DNA from: Sinotaia quadrata
Taxonomy: Eukaryota; Mollusca; Gastropoda; Architaenioglossa; Viviparidae
Reading direction: 5' to 3'
NCBI GenBank assembly: GCA_028829895.1
Contig: CM054178.1
Span: 23,913,701 to 23,977,700 of the forward strand
DNA: 64,000 nt
This document shows, one piece after another, positions 37,363 through 49,837 of the stretch. Numbering within the stretch: the stretch's first letter is position 1; each line of letters starts with the position of its first letter. The notes under the pieces were generated by a model. It was not told the DNA's origin. It saw only the letters and a list, made by a program, of their open reading frames with translations, and made no database searches. A program made the translations under genes and the position numbers.

Positions 37363-38049
37363 CACACATGAATCAGTATATTAGTGTGATAATTTGTGCT
37401 GTCAAGAGAGATTATTATGTTATCAGTTTGATAACTTGTGCTTTCTAGGAATCCATTATTATTACTATTGGACAGAGTTTATTATCATGTGATAAGTTAT
37501 TATGATGTAGAGTCTCGGGTCATTGACTTCCCAGCAATGAGAAATAAAAGGTTTATTTTATTAAATTAAAAAAAATCACATTGTATTTCTTTCAGCATTA
37601 CACAATGTATTTAAAAATCTGTAAATGATAATACTTCTTAATACCAAGGGAAATAACTCATACTGGAACATAAGTTTAGGTGATACTTGAAGTAATTGTG
37701 GATTTGCTGTTTATTATTTAAATTCTAAATAATGCACTTTTAACATTTTCTTAGATTTAAGCAGGGACAAAATATCAATTTAAAACTCATTTTCTAAAAC
37801 ATTACAAATGGATGCTGGAAAATGTGTACAGTCATGAATGCAATTTTTCTGCTGTTTAAAGCTTGTATGACACATGTCTATTTCTTATCCCAGAAATTTG
37901 TATGCATATGTATTTTAACAAGCTATGGCCGCCAGGAAGATAAGTTCTTCTTGATGGTCAGCCCTGCTGCTTTATGAATACTTTATATGTAGTGATTATT
38001 GATTGATTGTCCTGTAAAAATTGTATGACAAGACTACAACTCTAACTGC

Positions 38050-38390
38050 AGTAATATGGCTGAGTGCACTACCTGATTTACATGGCACTTCAAACTTGAA
38101 AGCATATTTAAATGGAGTGCACTACCTGATTTACATGGCACTTCAAACTTGAAAGCATATTTAAATGGAGTGCACTACCTGATTTACATGGCACTTCAAA
38201 CTTGAAAGCATATTTAAATGGAGTGCACTACCTGATTTATATGGCACTTCAAACTTGAAAGCATATTTTAATGGAACGCACTACCCGATTTACATGGCAC
38301 TTCAAACTTGAAAGCATGTTTAAATGGAGCACATTACATGATTTACATGCACTTCAAACTTGAAAGTAAATTTAAGTGGAGTGCAATGTA
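38050..38390. repeat. 53-bp tandem repeat, six copies
   Basis: GGAGTGCACTACCTGATTTA plus CATGGCACTTCAAACTTGAA plus AGCATATTTAAAT. The first copies are nearly identical, the last ones diverged. Confidence 0.94.
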
Positions 38391-41045
38391 TCCTCTTTGC
38401 ATTGTTACGAAATAAGTGGAATTTTGAGAATTAAAATGTATGTTCAACATAATTCATATTAAATATGCATACAGCTCCACTTCAAATTGATCATAGTTTT
38501 AATTTGTAATTATATGTTTATTTTAGGCACTGTAAGTTATAAAATTTTAATTTATAAATTATTTAAACATAATTTATCATTACATTCATTATTGAACTTT
38601 AATAGTTTTTTTTAATAGCTAATTTACTTTCATTATTTTTATTTCCATTACATAACATAGTTCACTGCATGCAATACACAGTAAAATAGATAAATATATA
38701 CTTAATTTGTCTAAGAAAAATAGATTTTCACTTAGTCTGAAAGCTTTACCTATCTGTCCAAAAGACAGATGAAACTGAATATGATATATAATTATTATCC
38801 TTGAAACTTGAAACATTTTAAATTAAATTTGTACATAATCTATTGACACCAAAGGTGAACACTACCAAACAATATTTCAGTTAGGTGCAGTTTTTGAAAG
38901 AATTGTCAACATTATAATTTGATAAGCATTTATGCACAATATTATTGAATTTAGTTATTAATTAACAAATATATAAAATAAGGTCTGTTAGTATCTACAA
39001 GTGAAATGTTAATCTTTAGTGTGTGTGTTACAGAAACTAGGCATATATAAATTAGTGTATACCTATTATAAACACTAAACACATGTAAATTAGAAGTGCA
39101 ATGTTGAGAAGACTGTAGCACACAATTGCTAAAATGTCTTCATGATACAAACATTATGAACATGATCTCTCCACTTTCTTTATACTGGAACCAGGGGCAA
39201 GGGGTGGGGTAGGAGACATCAACCTAAGATGCTCATTTTGTTAAAAATTTAGCCTTTGTATCTTGAAGACAATAAAGGCTTTAATTAAAACAGTAAAAAT
39301 ATGAGATTTCTTATACAACCTCTGTGCATTTACATAATGAAAACACGCTGGTATCAAGAAAAATCTTTATGTGCACTTCTGCAAGATTTTAAAAAATTAC
39401 TAATTTGTGTATGTCTATATATGTAATGATTAGACACTTGCACTGCATTTGTTGATAATACAATTAACTTGCTTTTTATATAAACCTTCGGCTAATCGAC
39501 CATACGATACTGTCCTATTTTTTCTCACCGTGAAGTGTAATAAGTAGGTCAGTTTTCAAGCTGGTGGGAAATTCCCACTGACAGGGGATATCCCAGATAA
39601 TCGACACGTTTTACTTTAAAAGACAAAAGCTCTGATCACTTGCACCCAAACTATAAGCCATTTAGTTTCAGAACTAATTAATTTTGCAAAACAAATAAAC
39701 GGAATGTACTCCGTTAAAATTAGTCAAAGAAGAAGGTTCTAGAAGCTGCAGTTTTGGCACGGAAGGGTATTCCCCACATTTAAAAAGTATACTTAAAAGA
39801 AAAAAAATATATTTTATAACCTATCTCTTTCATATATTTTTCTTCCAATCTTTCATCTAATCTTAACAACTATCAAATCTTACAATATTTTAGATTAATA
39901 ACACCTTGCATTTTCTTAATCGGGTGTTCCCTGACGTCATCATATTTATGTAACTTCCTTGATGTTTTGGTCTTCCGTCGACCTTCACCATCCCATTTCC
40001 GTCAACAGAAGCATTTTGAGCTGTGTACAGTATGCGACGCAACGCGCAGGCCGCGAAAACATTATCACTAACTAGATCAATTTAACTTTCAGGTTGTTTG
40101 TATTCATTCTGTTGCTTTGCTTTCTAGTGATCTGGATTAATTCTATTTATTTAGTTCAGGAAGTTCATTTTGCCTGCTGCTTATTTTTTTTTTTTGCAAG
40201 TGTATTATACAGCACATTTGATAGTCACACACATACACCCATTAGTTCATTCCACCCACCACTATCTTGCTTTTAAGATTAAAAGCATGTCAGTGTTAAA
40301 AATAACAGAGTGCATCTAAATATCAACAAGCACAAACTCCATTATCTTTGTCTAGCTGTAATTTAAATAATTTCAGAGCGTTTTCTGATTCCTGATTATC
40401 TAAATTTGACTTAGGCCTAAGTGGACTCTACATATTTGTATTGAAAAGCTACTCAAAGACATACAAGGCGCTTTGATATGGCATACTCTAACTTAAAAGT
40501 GGCGCTCTGAGTACCACAATGATTTAGTGAATGTCGATATAAATTATATTTACATTGCATATGTACATCCATAAATGTTTAAAATGTTACTTAGAGATCA
40601 CCAGCTGAAGTAAATAAAATCAACAACTTAGCTTACGATATTTGAACCTCAGTATTCCGAACTACAACTACTACTTAATTTAGTCAATCCGTTTGAAAGA
40701 ACAGCAACTTAGGAAAGTTCCCCGCACTGAATTACTACGTGACAATCATGTACAATATAGCATCAACGCCTTTTCTCCAGTTTAGCATCGGCAGGTGAAA
40801 GAGTACCATCAATTTAAGTAACTTTAAATTAAATTAAAGTAAAGTAAATTTAAGTTGTAGTTTGTAGCATCTTTGCTTTGTCTCAGGTGGTGCAGTACCA
40901 TTAATTTGTCTTAGTTTATATAACATCTTTACTTTGTCGCAGGTGGTGCAGTACCATTAATTTGTCTCTTCTAATGTAGCATCAGCACTTTGTGTCCTAG
41001 TGACACCACTATGCTCTTGTGCTTCCCTTAGTTTGTCAATAATGT
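38391..41045. other. Gene-less DNA with one promoter-like patch
   Basis: No supported exon. At 39920-40065 a TGACGTCA (39932-39939) is followed by a CpG-rich stretch (ATGCGACGCAACGCGCAGGC, about 40032-40051) that could be an unassigned promoter. Confidence 0.3.
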
Positions 41046-41049
41046 CTTC

Positions 41050-41490
41050 ACAGTGCTTGGCTATTTATTGCCCTTTTTGTCTATAATGTCTTCATGGTAC
41101 TTGGCTATTTATTGCCCTGTAATGTCTTTACAGTACTTGGCTATTTATTGCTCTTTGTCTAAAATGTCTTCACGGTACTTAGCTATTTATTGCTCTTTGT
41201 CTAAAATGTCTTCACGGTACTTGGCTATTTATTGCTCTTTGTCTAAAATGTCTTTACAGTACTTGGCTATTTATTGCTCTTTGTCTAAAATGTCTTCACG
41301 GTACTTGGCTATTTATTGCTCTTTGTCTAAAATGTCTTCACGGTACTTGGCTATTTATTGCTCTTTGTCTAAAATGTCTTCACGGTACTTGGCTATTTAT
41401 TGCCCTTTGTCTATAATGTTTTCACGATACTTGGCTATTTATTGCCCTTTGTCTATAATGACTTCACGGTACATGGCTATTTATTATATC
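41050..41490. repeat. 42-bp tandem repeat, about ten copies
   Basis: AATGTCTTCACGGTACTTGG plus CTATTTATTGCTCTTTGTCTAA. A 184-aa frame of 14-residue repeats runs through it. Since 42 is divisible by three this is expected without selection, and no splice or promoter evidence makes it a gene. Confidence 0.93.
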
Positions 41491-41811
41491 TTTCATTGTA
41501 AATATCTCAATTTGGTCTGTAATATTTATAAAACACTCTCATGCACTAAAGTTTATGAGGTCATGTTCTTGATATGTTTATATTTTCTCGCCTTGTTTCT
41601 ATTTTGAATAATCATCTTCATTTGATGTGTTATTTGTAACATATTTTTACGTCTTCACCTGAAGTATTATTTGTAACATATTTTTATACGTTTTCTCTTG
41701 GTGTGTTATTTGTAGCATATTTTTATACGTCTTCACTTTGTGTGTTATTTGTAACATTTTTTCGTCTTTACTCGGTGTGTTATTTGTAACATATTTTTAC
41801 GTTTTCTAAAT

Positions 41812-42255
41812 TTCGTGGCTGTGTTCGTGTTTTGTTGTATTTGTGTTGGTATTTCTGTTGTATTTGTGTTGGTATTTGTGTTGTATCTGTGTTGGTATTT
41901 GTGTTGTATTTGTGTTGGTATTTGTGTTGTATTTGTGTTGGTATTTGTGTTGTATCTGTGTTGGTATTTCTGTTGTATTTGTGTTGGTATTTCTGTTGTA
42001 TTTGTGTTGGTATTTCTGTTGTATTTGTGTTGGTATTTCTGTTTGTGTTGTATTTGTGTTGGTATTTCTGTTGGTATTTGTGTTGTATTTGTGTTGGTAT
42101 TTCTGTTGTATTTGTGTTGGTATTTCTGTTGTATTTGTGTTGTATTTTGTTGGTATTTGTGTTTTATTTGTGTTGGTATTTGTGTTGTGTTTGCGTTGTG
42201 TCTGTGTTCTATTTGTGTTGTGTTTGTATTGTGTTTGTATTGTGTCTGTGTTGTA
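41812..42255. repeat. (TTGTGTTGTATTTGTGTTGG)-type GT-rich minisatellite
   Basis: About 23-24 bp units over 0.44 kb, open in several frames on both strands, which argues against coding. Confidence 0.93.
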
Positions 42256-42562
42256 TATTCCCTCACACAGTGATAGCCCGTAAATCGCTTTGAGCTTCTT
42301 AAACATTAAGCTTTCTGTTAAATCATCGTTATTATTATTATTAATAACGCGCAAAACAACAAAGACAAGCAAACACACTGATGGAAAAAAGAAACAACAG
42401 ACCGAAGGACACAAGTAACGAAGATTATGATAGTCATTTCGCTGTCTGTGCACTGAGAAAAGGAATATGGGTCAATATTAAGATGTGATGTAACCCAGAA
42501 ATTAAACTACTGTGGAGAGAATGTAAATGATCTCAAGATAAGAAGTTTAGGTAAAAATTATA

Positions 42563-42892
42563 GGATCTTTTCCAGATAAGCCCCGCCACTAATGCAAAAA
42601 GTGCTCGCGCGAAAAGTTAAGCCCCGCCACTTTTTGCCAGCTCCAATTTAATGCACGCACGCAACCTTGACCTATTTATGATGTCTAGACATCACGCCAT
42701 AAAAACAACTCCTTATCCGCCTCTAACCCTAACACTAAACCTAACTGTAAAACTAACCCTAACCCTAACCCTAACACTAACCCTAACCTCTTCAATAAAA
42801 ACTAAAAGTACAAGTTTCATATCCTCTTTAATCTTTTTTTTTGGGGGGTGGCGGGGGTTAACTTTTTGGCGGGGCTTATCTGGAAAAGATCC
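42563..42892. mobile_element. 330-bp MITE-like element with 8-bp target duplication and internal telomere-like repeats
   Basis: Perfect terminal inverted repeats of about 26 bp (GGATCTTTTCCAGATAAGCC onward) at 42563 and, inverted, ending at 42892. AAATTATA flanks both ends exactly (42555-42562 and 42893-42900). GCCCCGCCA-type blocks occur again subterminally. The core holds CTAACC-type repeats (42723-42790). No coding capacity. An 8-bp duplication is typical of hAT-like elements, but the terminus is not the usual hAT end, so the superfamily is open. Confidence 0.88.
42723..42790. repeat. Interstitial telomere-like (CCCTAA)n tract
   Basis: Several perfect CTAACC units mixed with CTAACA, CTAAAC and CTAACT variants, inside the MITE-like element. 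The perfect run is at about 42757-42775. Confidence 0.85.
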
Positions 42893-43197
42893 AAATTATA
42901 TTGGGAACAAATATGACAAAGATTATATGTTAATGATAATATTCCTGTTAGCGAATCGCTTTGTGACACGACACATAGCCAGGTACCGGAAATGTGTCTT
43001 CAACATTTATTCAGAAAAGATAACCAGCATAGTGCACACTTATTACCATATGTATTATTTAAAGATAAAAAAATAATTGTACTATAGTAGAATTTTAAAA
43101 AAATAATAGCTTAGGCTTCGTCCATTTCTTTACAATATGCAAAGTGATTTCCCTATAAAGTCTAAATCAAACAAGATCATGTGTGCAGAAAGCGATA

Positions 43198-43260
43198 CGC
43201 ATGCGCAGAACTTTACTAGGCTAGAGGCTCGATCTTTCTCTTGCGGACTGGACAGCAGCC
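43198..43260 (+). promoter_or_regulatory. Candidate promoter and 5'UTR of locus 1 (NRF1-like site, TOP-like start)
   Basis: CGCATGCGCA at 43198-43207 matches the core of the NRF1 palindrome. About 27 bases on, CTTTCTCTTGCGG at 43234 resembles a pyrimidine-rich (TOP-type) transcription start. The ATG follows at 43261. The stretch is clearly more GC-rich than its surroundings. Confidence 0.4.
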
Positions 43261-43267
43261 ATGGCGG
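43261..43267 (+). CDS. Locus 1 exon 1: seven coding bases (ATG GCG G)
   Basis: ATGGCGG followed by the strong donor GTGAGT leaves phase 1. The same arrangement, ATG GCT G then GTAAGC, occurs at 56664. Too short for the coding call to stand alone; it rests on the joined frame and the promoter-like sequence upstream. Confidence 0.5.
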
Positions 43268-46106
43268 GTGAGTTTATTTCGCAGTCTGGATATTTAAATA
43301 ATATCTGCCAATACCGATCAATTTATTCCAAGTCAGAAACGGAAAATGATTTCTGCATCTTTTATTTTCTGTATAATTATGATCCTTTTAACGTGTTAGC
43401 GGTTTTTCAATATTTTTTTCCTTTAACGATCTATCCACTCACATGTAAAATAAAATGGAAATCTTCAAAAATACTTGTACAAAACATAGTAAATTCTAAT
43501 TACAGCAGTGTTGTCACACTTAAATATTTTCATTGTTCTTTGACTGAATTTTAAAATTATTATTTCTTTTGAAAAAATATTATTTGTTTGTGTTTTTTAA
43601 TTTTAAATTGATATTTAGATGATAACCACACATTCTTCCTTTTATCTTTGCGGATTAATATACCTGCATCTCGCTTCTCAAAACGTTTTCAGTGTACACA
43701 CAGCAGTGTACATGGAGAAATAACTGATTATTCAGTAGTAATAAGTGCCGAACTAATTCACTATATTGAAAAGCAAACTTAATTGGTGTATGCTCAGCAG
43801 AACGGTGTATATGGAGAAGCAGTGTGTATGCAAAAGTAGCAGTGTTTATAACTCGATACACTCAGAAGTAATGGTTTATATGGAGTAATGACTATAATGT
43901 GTGTTTAAGAGAACTCGATACACTCAGAAGTAATGGTTTATATGGAGTAATGACTATAATGTGTGTTTAAGAGAACTCGATACACTCAGAAGTAATGGTT
44001 TATATGGAGTAATGATTATAGTATATGTTGAAGAGAACTCGATACACTCAGAAGTAATGGTTTATTCGAGCTGACTTCCTGTAAGTAGCAAAAGTAAACG
44101 CGGAGTAAGATGAGGCGAATCTCAGACCGAGTTTAGACGGTTATTTAATTAAAATCCGATGCTCGCTTCAACGTCTGAAAACATTACGTTGTCTTAATCC
44201 TACATCAAGTAATGGGTGGCTTATTCCCCATCCTGAAAGAAAATCATACATACAGTTATATACTCCTCTTTTAAAATAACAATGTATTCTGCGAAGTGCA
44301 AACAGACGTATAAAATATTTTCTCAGATTCAGAACGAAAATACTACTGGTAGTTGCTGTAAAACCGAAACTACAAACTATGTGTTTCTTAGTAACTATCA
44401 ACCTTTTGAAATTCCTTTTGTAGAAGTTATAAATAGATCATGTACTTAGAGGACTTGAGGTCTGCAATTTGCAATGTCACATAGTTACTGTGTAACATGT
44501 AGTATCACAAAGCTTGCTACCGAGTTCAATTTAACAGAAGACTTACTCAGATAGATTAAATAAACAGTATTAACTGCCAAACATGCGTCGAATGATTGAC
44601 TGGCTAATTTCTACTTATCATCTAGTAAAGATTATTCGCTTAGTAGATTGTAAAAGGATTGAAATAACAAAACATTCTTTACAAAACAACACGTTATTCC
44701 TTTTGCTGTACAACAAAAAGCTAAACAAAACAAAACTGAATAAACAAAAGTATGAGTTTATGATTTATAACTATTCTTTACATTATCCTAATTCTTCTGT
44801 TTATTTTACCAAAACCTTTCCTGCAACGTAAACATTTAAATTTTGTTGCATGTCTCAGGCGAAGTGTGTATTCTTTACCGTTAGATCCGCAATGTTTGCA
44901 ATTCGCAAATAGTATACGTTTGCAAAGCACCCGAAGAATTGCGTTTGTTTTCTCTCGTTATTTCGCTCCCTCCCATTTCTCAAGAATTTGGAAATGATGA
45001 TTTTCCTTGGGAAAAAGGTTGGAACTAGTTTAGTGGCTTTCTTTGGGAAATACTCGTGATTAGAATGAGTTTAGTGGCTCTCTTTGGGAAATTATTAACT
45101 CATGATTAGAATGAGTTTAGTGGCTCTCTTTGGGAAATTATTAACTCATGATTAGAATGAGTCTAGTGGTTCTCTTTGGGAAATTATTAACTCATGATCA
45201 GAACGAGTTTAGTGGTTCTCTTTGGGAAATCGTGATAAAAACTCGTGATAAAAACGAATTTAGTGATTTTCTTAGGGAATTAAGTTACTCATGATTAGTC
45301 CGAGTTTAGAAGCTCTTCTTAAGGAAGTAATATACTCGAGATTAGAACGAATTAATGGCTTTCTTTGATAAGTAATTAACTCGTATTTAGAACGAGTTTA
45401 ATGACTCTCCTTGGGAAGTTATTTACCTGTGATTAGAACGTGTTTGGTGGCTCTCCTTGGAAATTAATATACTATGATTAGAACAAGTTTAATCGTTCTC
45501 CTTCGGAAGTAATTTATCCATGATTTGAAAGAGTTTAGTGGTCTCCCTGAGAAGTTCTTTACCTTGATTAGAACTAGTGTAGTGACTCTTTTTAGGGAGT
45601 AATTTCCCCGAGATTAGAACTAATTTAGTGGCTCTCCTTGAACAGTATTTTACCCGTGATTAGACGAGTTTAGCGGCTCTCTGTGTGGGAGTACTATATC
45701 AGTGATTAGAATTAGGTAGTGGCTCTTTGGACAGTAATTTACGCGTGATTAGAACTAATTTAGTGGCTCTCACGTGGTTAGGGTCGCACGAGGTGTAGTT
45801 CGGAGGTGTTTACGTTCACCCCCCTCCCCCCCCCCCCGATGACTCTTTTTCTCAGTCGCCCACAGGACACAAGCTGGTTGCATGAGTGGTAAAAAAACAA
45901 ACTGCCAACGAAAGGTAGATGAACAGTCACGAGCCATGAAAGAAAGCCGTGGCTCTCATTTCATTCCCATCTTTAATTTTTATTTAATATCTTGACTTTA
46001 TTTTTATTTTTTTAAAAATAACTTATAATAAAGAAAATTATAAAGTACTAGGCAAGAGTAAGTCTGGGATTTATTGTATCTATCTATCTATCTATCTATC
46101 TATCTG

Positions 46107-46202
<96 letters not shown>

Positions 46203-49200
46203 CCCATCCATTAATCCATCCATCCATCTATCTAAACAGGAAACCGCCATGTCACTGGCCTGCTCTCTAACAAGAAGAAGAAAGTCAAAATGAAGAAAAA
46301 TGACGTTTACCAAAAGAGGAAGATGCGTGCTAACTCTTTTCACTTGGATACTGAATTAGATTTTAGTGCAGTGAAAAGGTTTGCGATTTTGCTAAACCTT
46401 GTTCTAACGTCCATCTATTGTAACGGTAAGAAAATCTTATTTTCATAATATTAGATTTGAGTTGAGTGGTAGAGTGAAAGATTAAAAGTGCTAAGTGACG
46501 GATTTTATTATGACGTAATACGAGTGCTAAAAGGGCAGATTCTGAGTGGTAAAGCGACCAGTTAAGGGTAGGATTTTAAGTGTCGAAGTGAGAAATTGTA
46601 AATGAAAACAAAATGTTATTAAACTTGTATACTCTCGTCTTCCACAAACATTCCCTTTTTATTCAGGACAACCTAGGAATTAATGAAATATTTCAGGATT
46701 GTATCTAAGGCTAAATCACTTTTGGCCATAGAAAAGTATATTTCTAGGGTCCCCATATCATATACACATTTTCCATTAGTATATATCATACCACTGCATG
46801 TATTTTGAGAACACATTACAAAAACCTAAACTCTAATAAAAAATGTCCGAATATTTATATTGTTTTCTGTTTTTCTTTCAGATAACACAATAAAACACGC
46901 ATCAAGGAAGCATAACCTCATGTATAATATATTTAATACTAAGCATAAAAATAAAATAAAACACAAGTATCAATAACCTCATGTGTAATATATCTAACAC
47001 TATGCCTACAAATAAAATAAAACACAAGTATCAATAACATCATGTGTAATATATCTAACACTATGCCTACAAATAAAATAAAACACAGGTATCAATGTAA
47101 AGAAGCATAACCTCATGTGTAATATATCTAACACTATGCCTACAAATAAAATAAAACACAAGTATCAATAACATCATGTGTAATATATCTAACACTATGC
47201 CTACAAATAAAATAAAACACAAGTATCAATGTAAAGAAGCATAACCTCATGCGTAATATATCTAATACTATCCTCATGCATGTCTTGACAGATAATCACG
47301 GAGCCACAGCGTACAAGTCTAAGGATCGTGGGATGTTCCAATTAATTTTGCTCTGTTGCTATGCAGGTAAAGTTTATTATGAGTTATCCTTCTTCGGCTT
47401 TATGACTCGCTGTGACGAGTGCATGCATAATACTAGAGTGAAGCAAATAAAATAAAATAAATAAAATATAAAATAAGAATGTCTCATAAAAATTGATAGT
47501 CTTGCGTTCCTGTCTTCTATTAACAAATACACTGGCACGTAATTTATGTGACATGATTTATTGTGATTAATAGATGACAGCATTTAGTCAATCACAGTAT
47601 AGTAGCTGACGCTATTTAATTATAGACAGTTTAGTAACTGACGCTATTTAATTATAGACAGTTTAGTAATTGACGCTATTTAATTATAGACAGTTTAGTA
47701 ATTGACGCTATTTAATTATAGACAGTTTAGTAACTGACGCTATTTAATTATAGACAGTTTAGTAATTGACGCTATTTAATTATAGACAGTTTAGTAATTG
47801 ACGCTATTTAATTATAGACAGTTTAGTAATTGACGCTATTTAATTATAGACAGTTTAGTAATTGACGCTATTTAATTATAGACAGTTTAGTAATTGACGC
47901 TATTTAATTATGGGCAGTTTAGTAATTGACGCTATTTAATTATAGACAGTTTGCTTGTTGACGCTATTTAATTATGGGCAGTTTGCTAGTTGACGCTATT
48001 TAATTATGGGCAGTTTGCTAGTTGACGCTATTTAATTATAGACAGTTTAGTAATTGACGCTATTTAATTATGGGCAGTTTGCTAGTTGACGCTATTTAAT
48101 TATGGGCAGTTTGCTAGTTGACGCTATTTAATTATGGGCAGTTTGCTAGTTGACGCTATTTAATTATGGGCAGTTTGCTAGTTGACGCTATTTAATTATG
48201 GGCAGTTTGCTAGTTGACGCTATTTAATTATGGGCAGTTTGCTAGTTGACGCTATTTAATTATGGGCAGTTTGCTAGCTGACGCTATTTAATTATGGGCA
48301 GTTTGCTAGTTGACGCTATTTAATTATGGGCAGTTTAAGCTGGAGCCAGAAATTCGGTCATCATGATCTCACCATTTTTACGCCCATCGAAGTTTTGGCA
48401 GATTTTTTTTTTACATCATACTACCTTCTAAAGTCAGGAAAATTCAGACAGTCTGTAACAAATTTACTGTAATCATAACCTTAATTCTTAAAGGAATCAT
48501 ATTCCTATATATTGAAAATCGAAGCACAATCTTTGATATTTAAATACCTTTGTTTCTATAAACGTCCTTTATACAATCTATTATGGAATTGTTTTGGTAG
48601 AGACAAATCTGCCTGTACTATAAAATTAATAAATTAAAAACAAAGCAAAAAAAGAAATGATGAAAGTGCACTTAAGTCTGAAATTTCTCTTTAACTGTTA
48701 AAACAGAGCATACCCGTATGTATTAAAACATATTTAACCACTCGCTCCCACATATCCACCACTCTATTCCTACACATTCCACTCTATTCCCTTATATTCC
48801 ACCCAAATCCCACATATTCCACCCACTCACACAAATTCCAACCCACTCCTCCAAATTCCACCTCACTCCCACATATTCCATTATATATTCCCACGTATTC
48901 TACACATTCTCATATTCCACCTCACTCCCACAATATTTCACCCATCTTCCACATATTACCCAGCTCCCATATATTCTACCGGAATCTACCCTATTTCTAC
49001 ATATTTGTCTACTCACAAATATTTCACCCCACTCCCACATTTTCCATCCCGCTCCCATATACTGCAAAAACACAAAAACGAAATTTAGCTCTGTTTCAGA
49101 GACGCAGTAATCGTTTATACATTTATTGTAAAGATTAATAACAGGTTTTAAAAGAAAAAATAACCACACAACCTTTCTTTTCTACATGAAAACAGCGTTT

Positions 49201-49277
49201 AAATCAGTATTTTTTTAATTGCATTTAAAATAAACTCATGTGATATAATTAAACTTTTAAAAGCTCGTGTCTTTATA

Positions 49278-49319
<42 letters not shown>

Positions 49320-49683
49320 TTGTGTGCGTGTGTTTCAGTTGGAAACTGCCATAATACTGGCTTGAGATACAACAAGAAGAAGAAGGTAAAAATGAAAACT
49401 GATGTTGAGAGTTGCTGTATGAAGTCGCTGGAAGATCAGTTTTACCTAGAATCGGGTACAACCAAGCGATCGAATCTTTGCCTCTCGAAAATGCTTGTTA
49501 AATTTGTCTTAAGGATGCTGCTGCTCTCTTGCTCAGGTATATCTCACATTTATGCACGCTCATATATGTATACCCTAAAAACCACAGCCCTCCGACATAT
49601 ACATTCACATATATGAAGAGTGGCTTACTGACACACAGTCACACACACACTCACTGACAGACACTATACATCTTCACTCTCTC

Positions 49684-49727
<44 letters not shown>

Positions 49728-49804
49728 ACAGAGACTCACACACACAGAGACACACACACACACAGACACACACACAGAGACACACACACAGAGACACACA
49801 CACA

Positions 49805-49837
<33 letters not shown>

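Larger units (their letters stand above)
36029..37565 (+). other. CDK20: CDK20 3'UTR and polyadenylation region
   Basis: No gene-like frame. It holds two degenerate copies of the CDK20 C-terminal coding tail (about 36039-36123 and 36259-36335). Between them lies a 36-38 bp array built on TGATGCATGAATACACAAT. AATAAA hexamers at 37357-37362 and 37543-37548 are the likely poly(A) signals. The transcript end is inferred. Confidence 0.6.

Noticed and set aside
41053..41607. 184-aa frame of repeated SSRYLAIYCSLSKM units
   Set aside because: Produced by a 42-bp minisatellite whose period is divisible by three. No promoter, splice site or non-repeat coding part supports it.
41745..42453. Long Asn/Thr/Gln-rich frames on the minus strand and Val/Cys/Leu frames on the plus strand
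   Set aside because: Simple GT-rich repeat open in many frames on both strands at once, a low-complexity artefact.
42723..42790. Chromosome end or fusion point suggested by telomeric repeats
   Set aside because: The repeats are short, degenerate and enclosed in an element with inverted ends and a target duplication, so transposition explains them.
43261..43554. 97-aa frame starting at the locus 1 ATG without splicing
   Set aside because: A strong GTGAGT donor lies seven bases after the ATG start, and the rest is AT-rich intron-like sequence.
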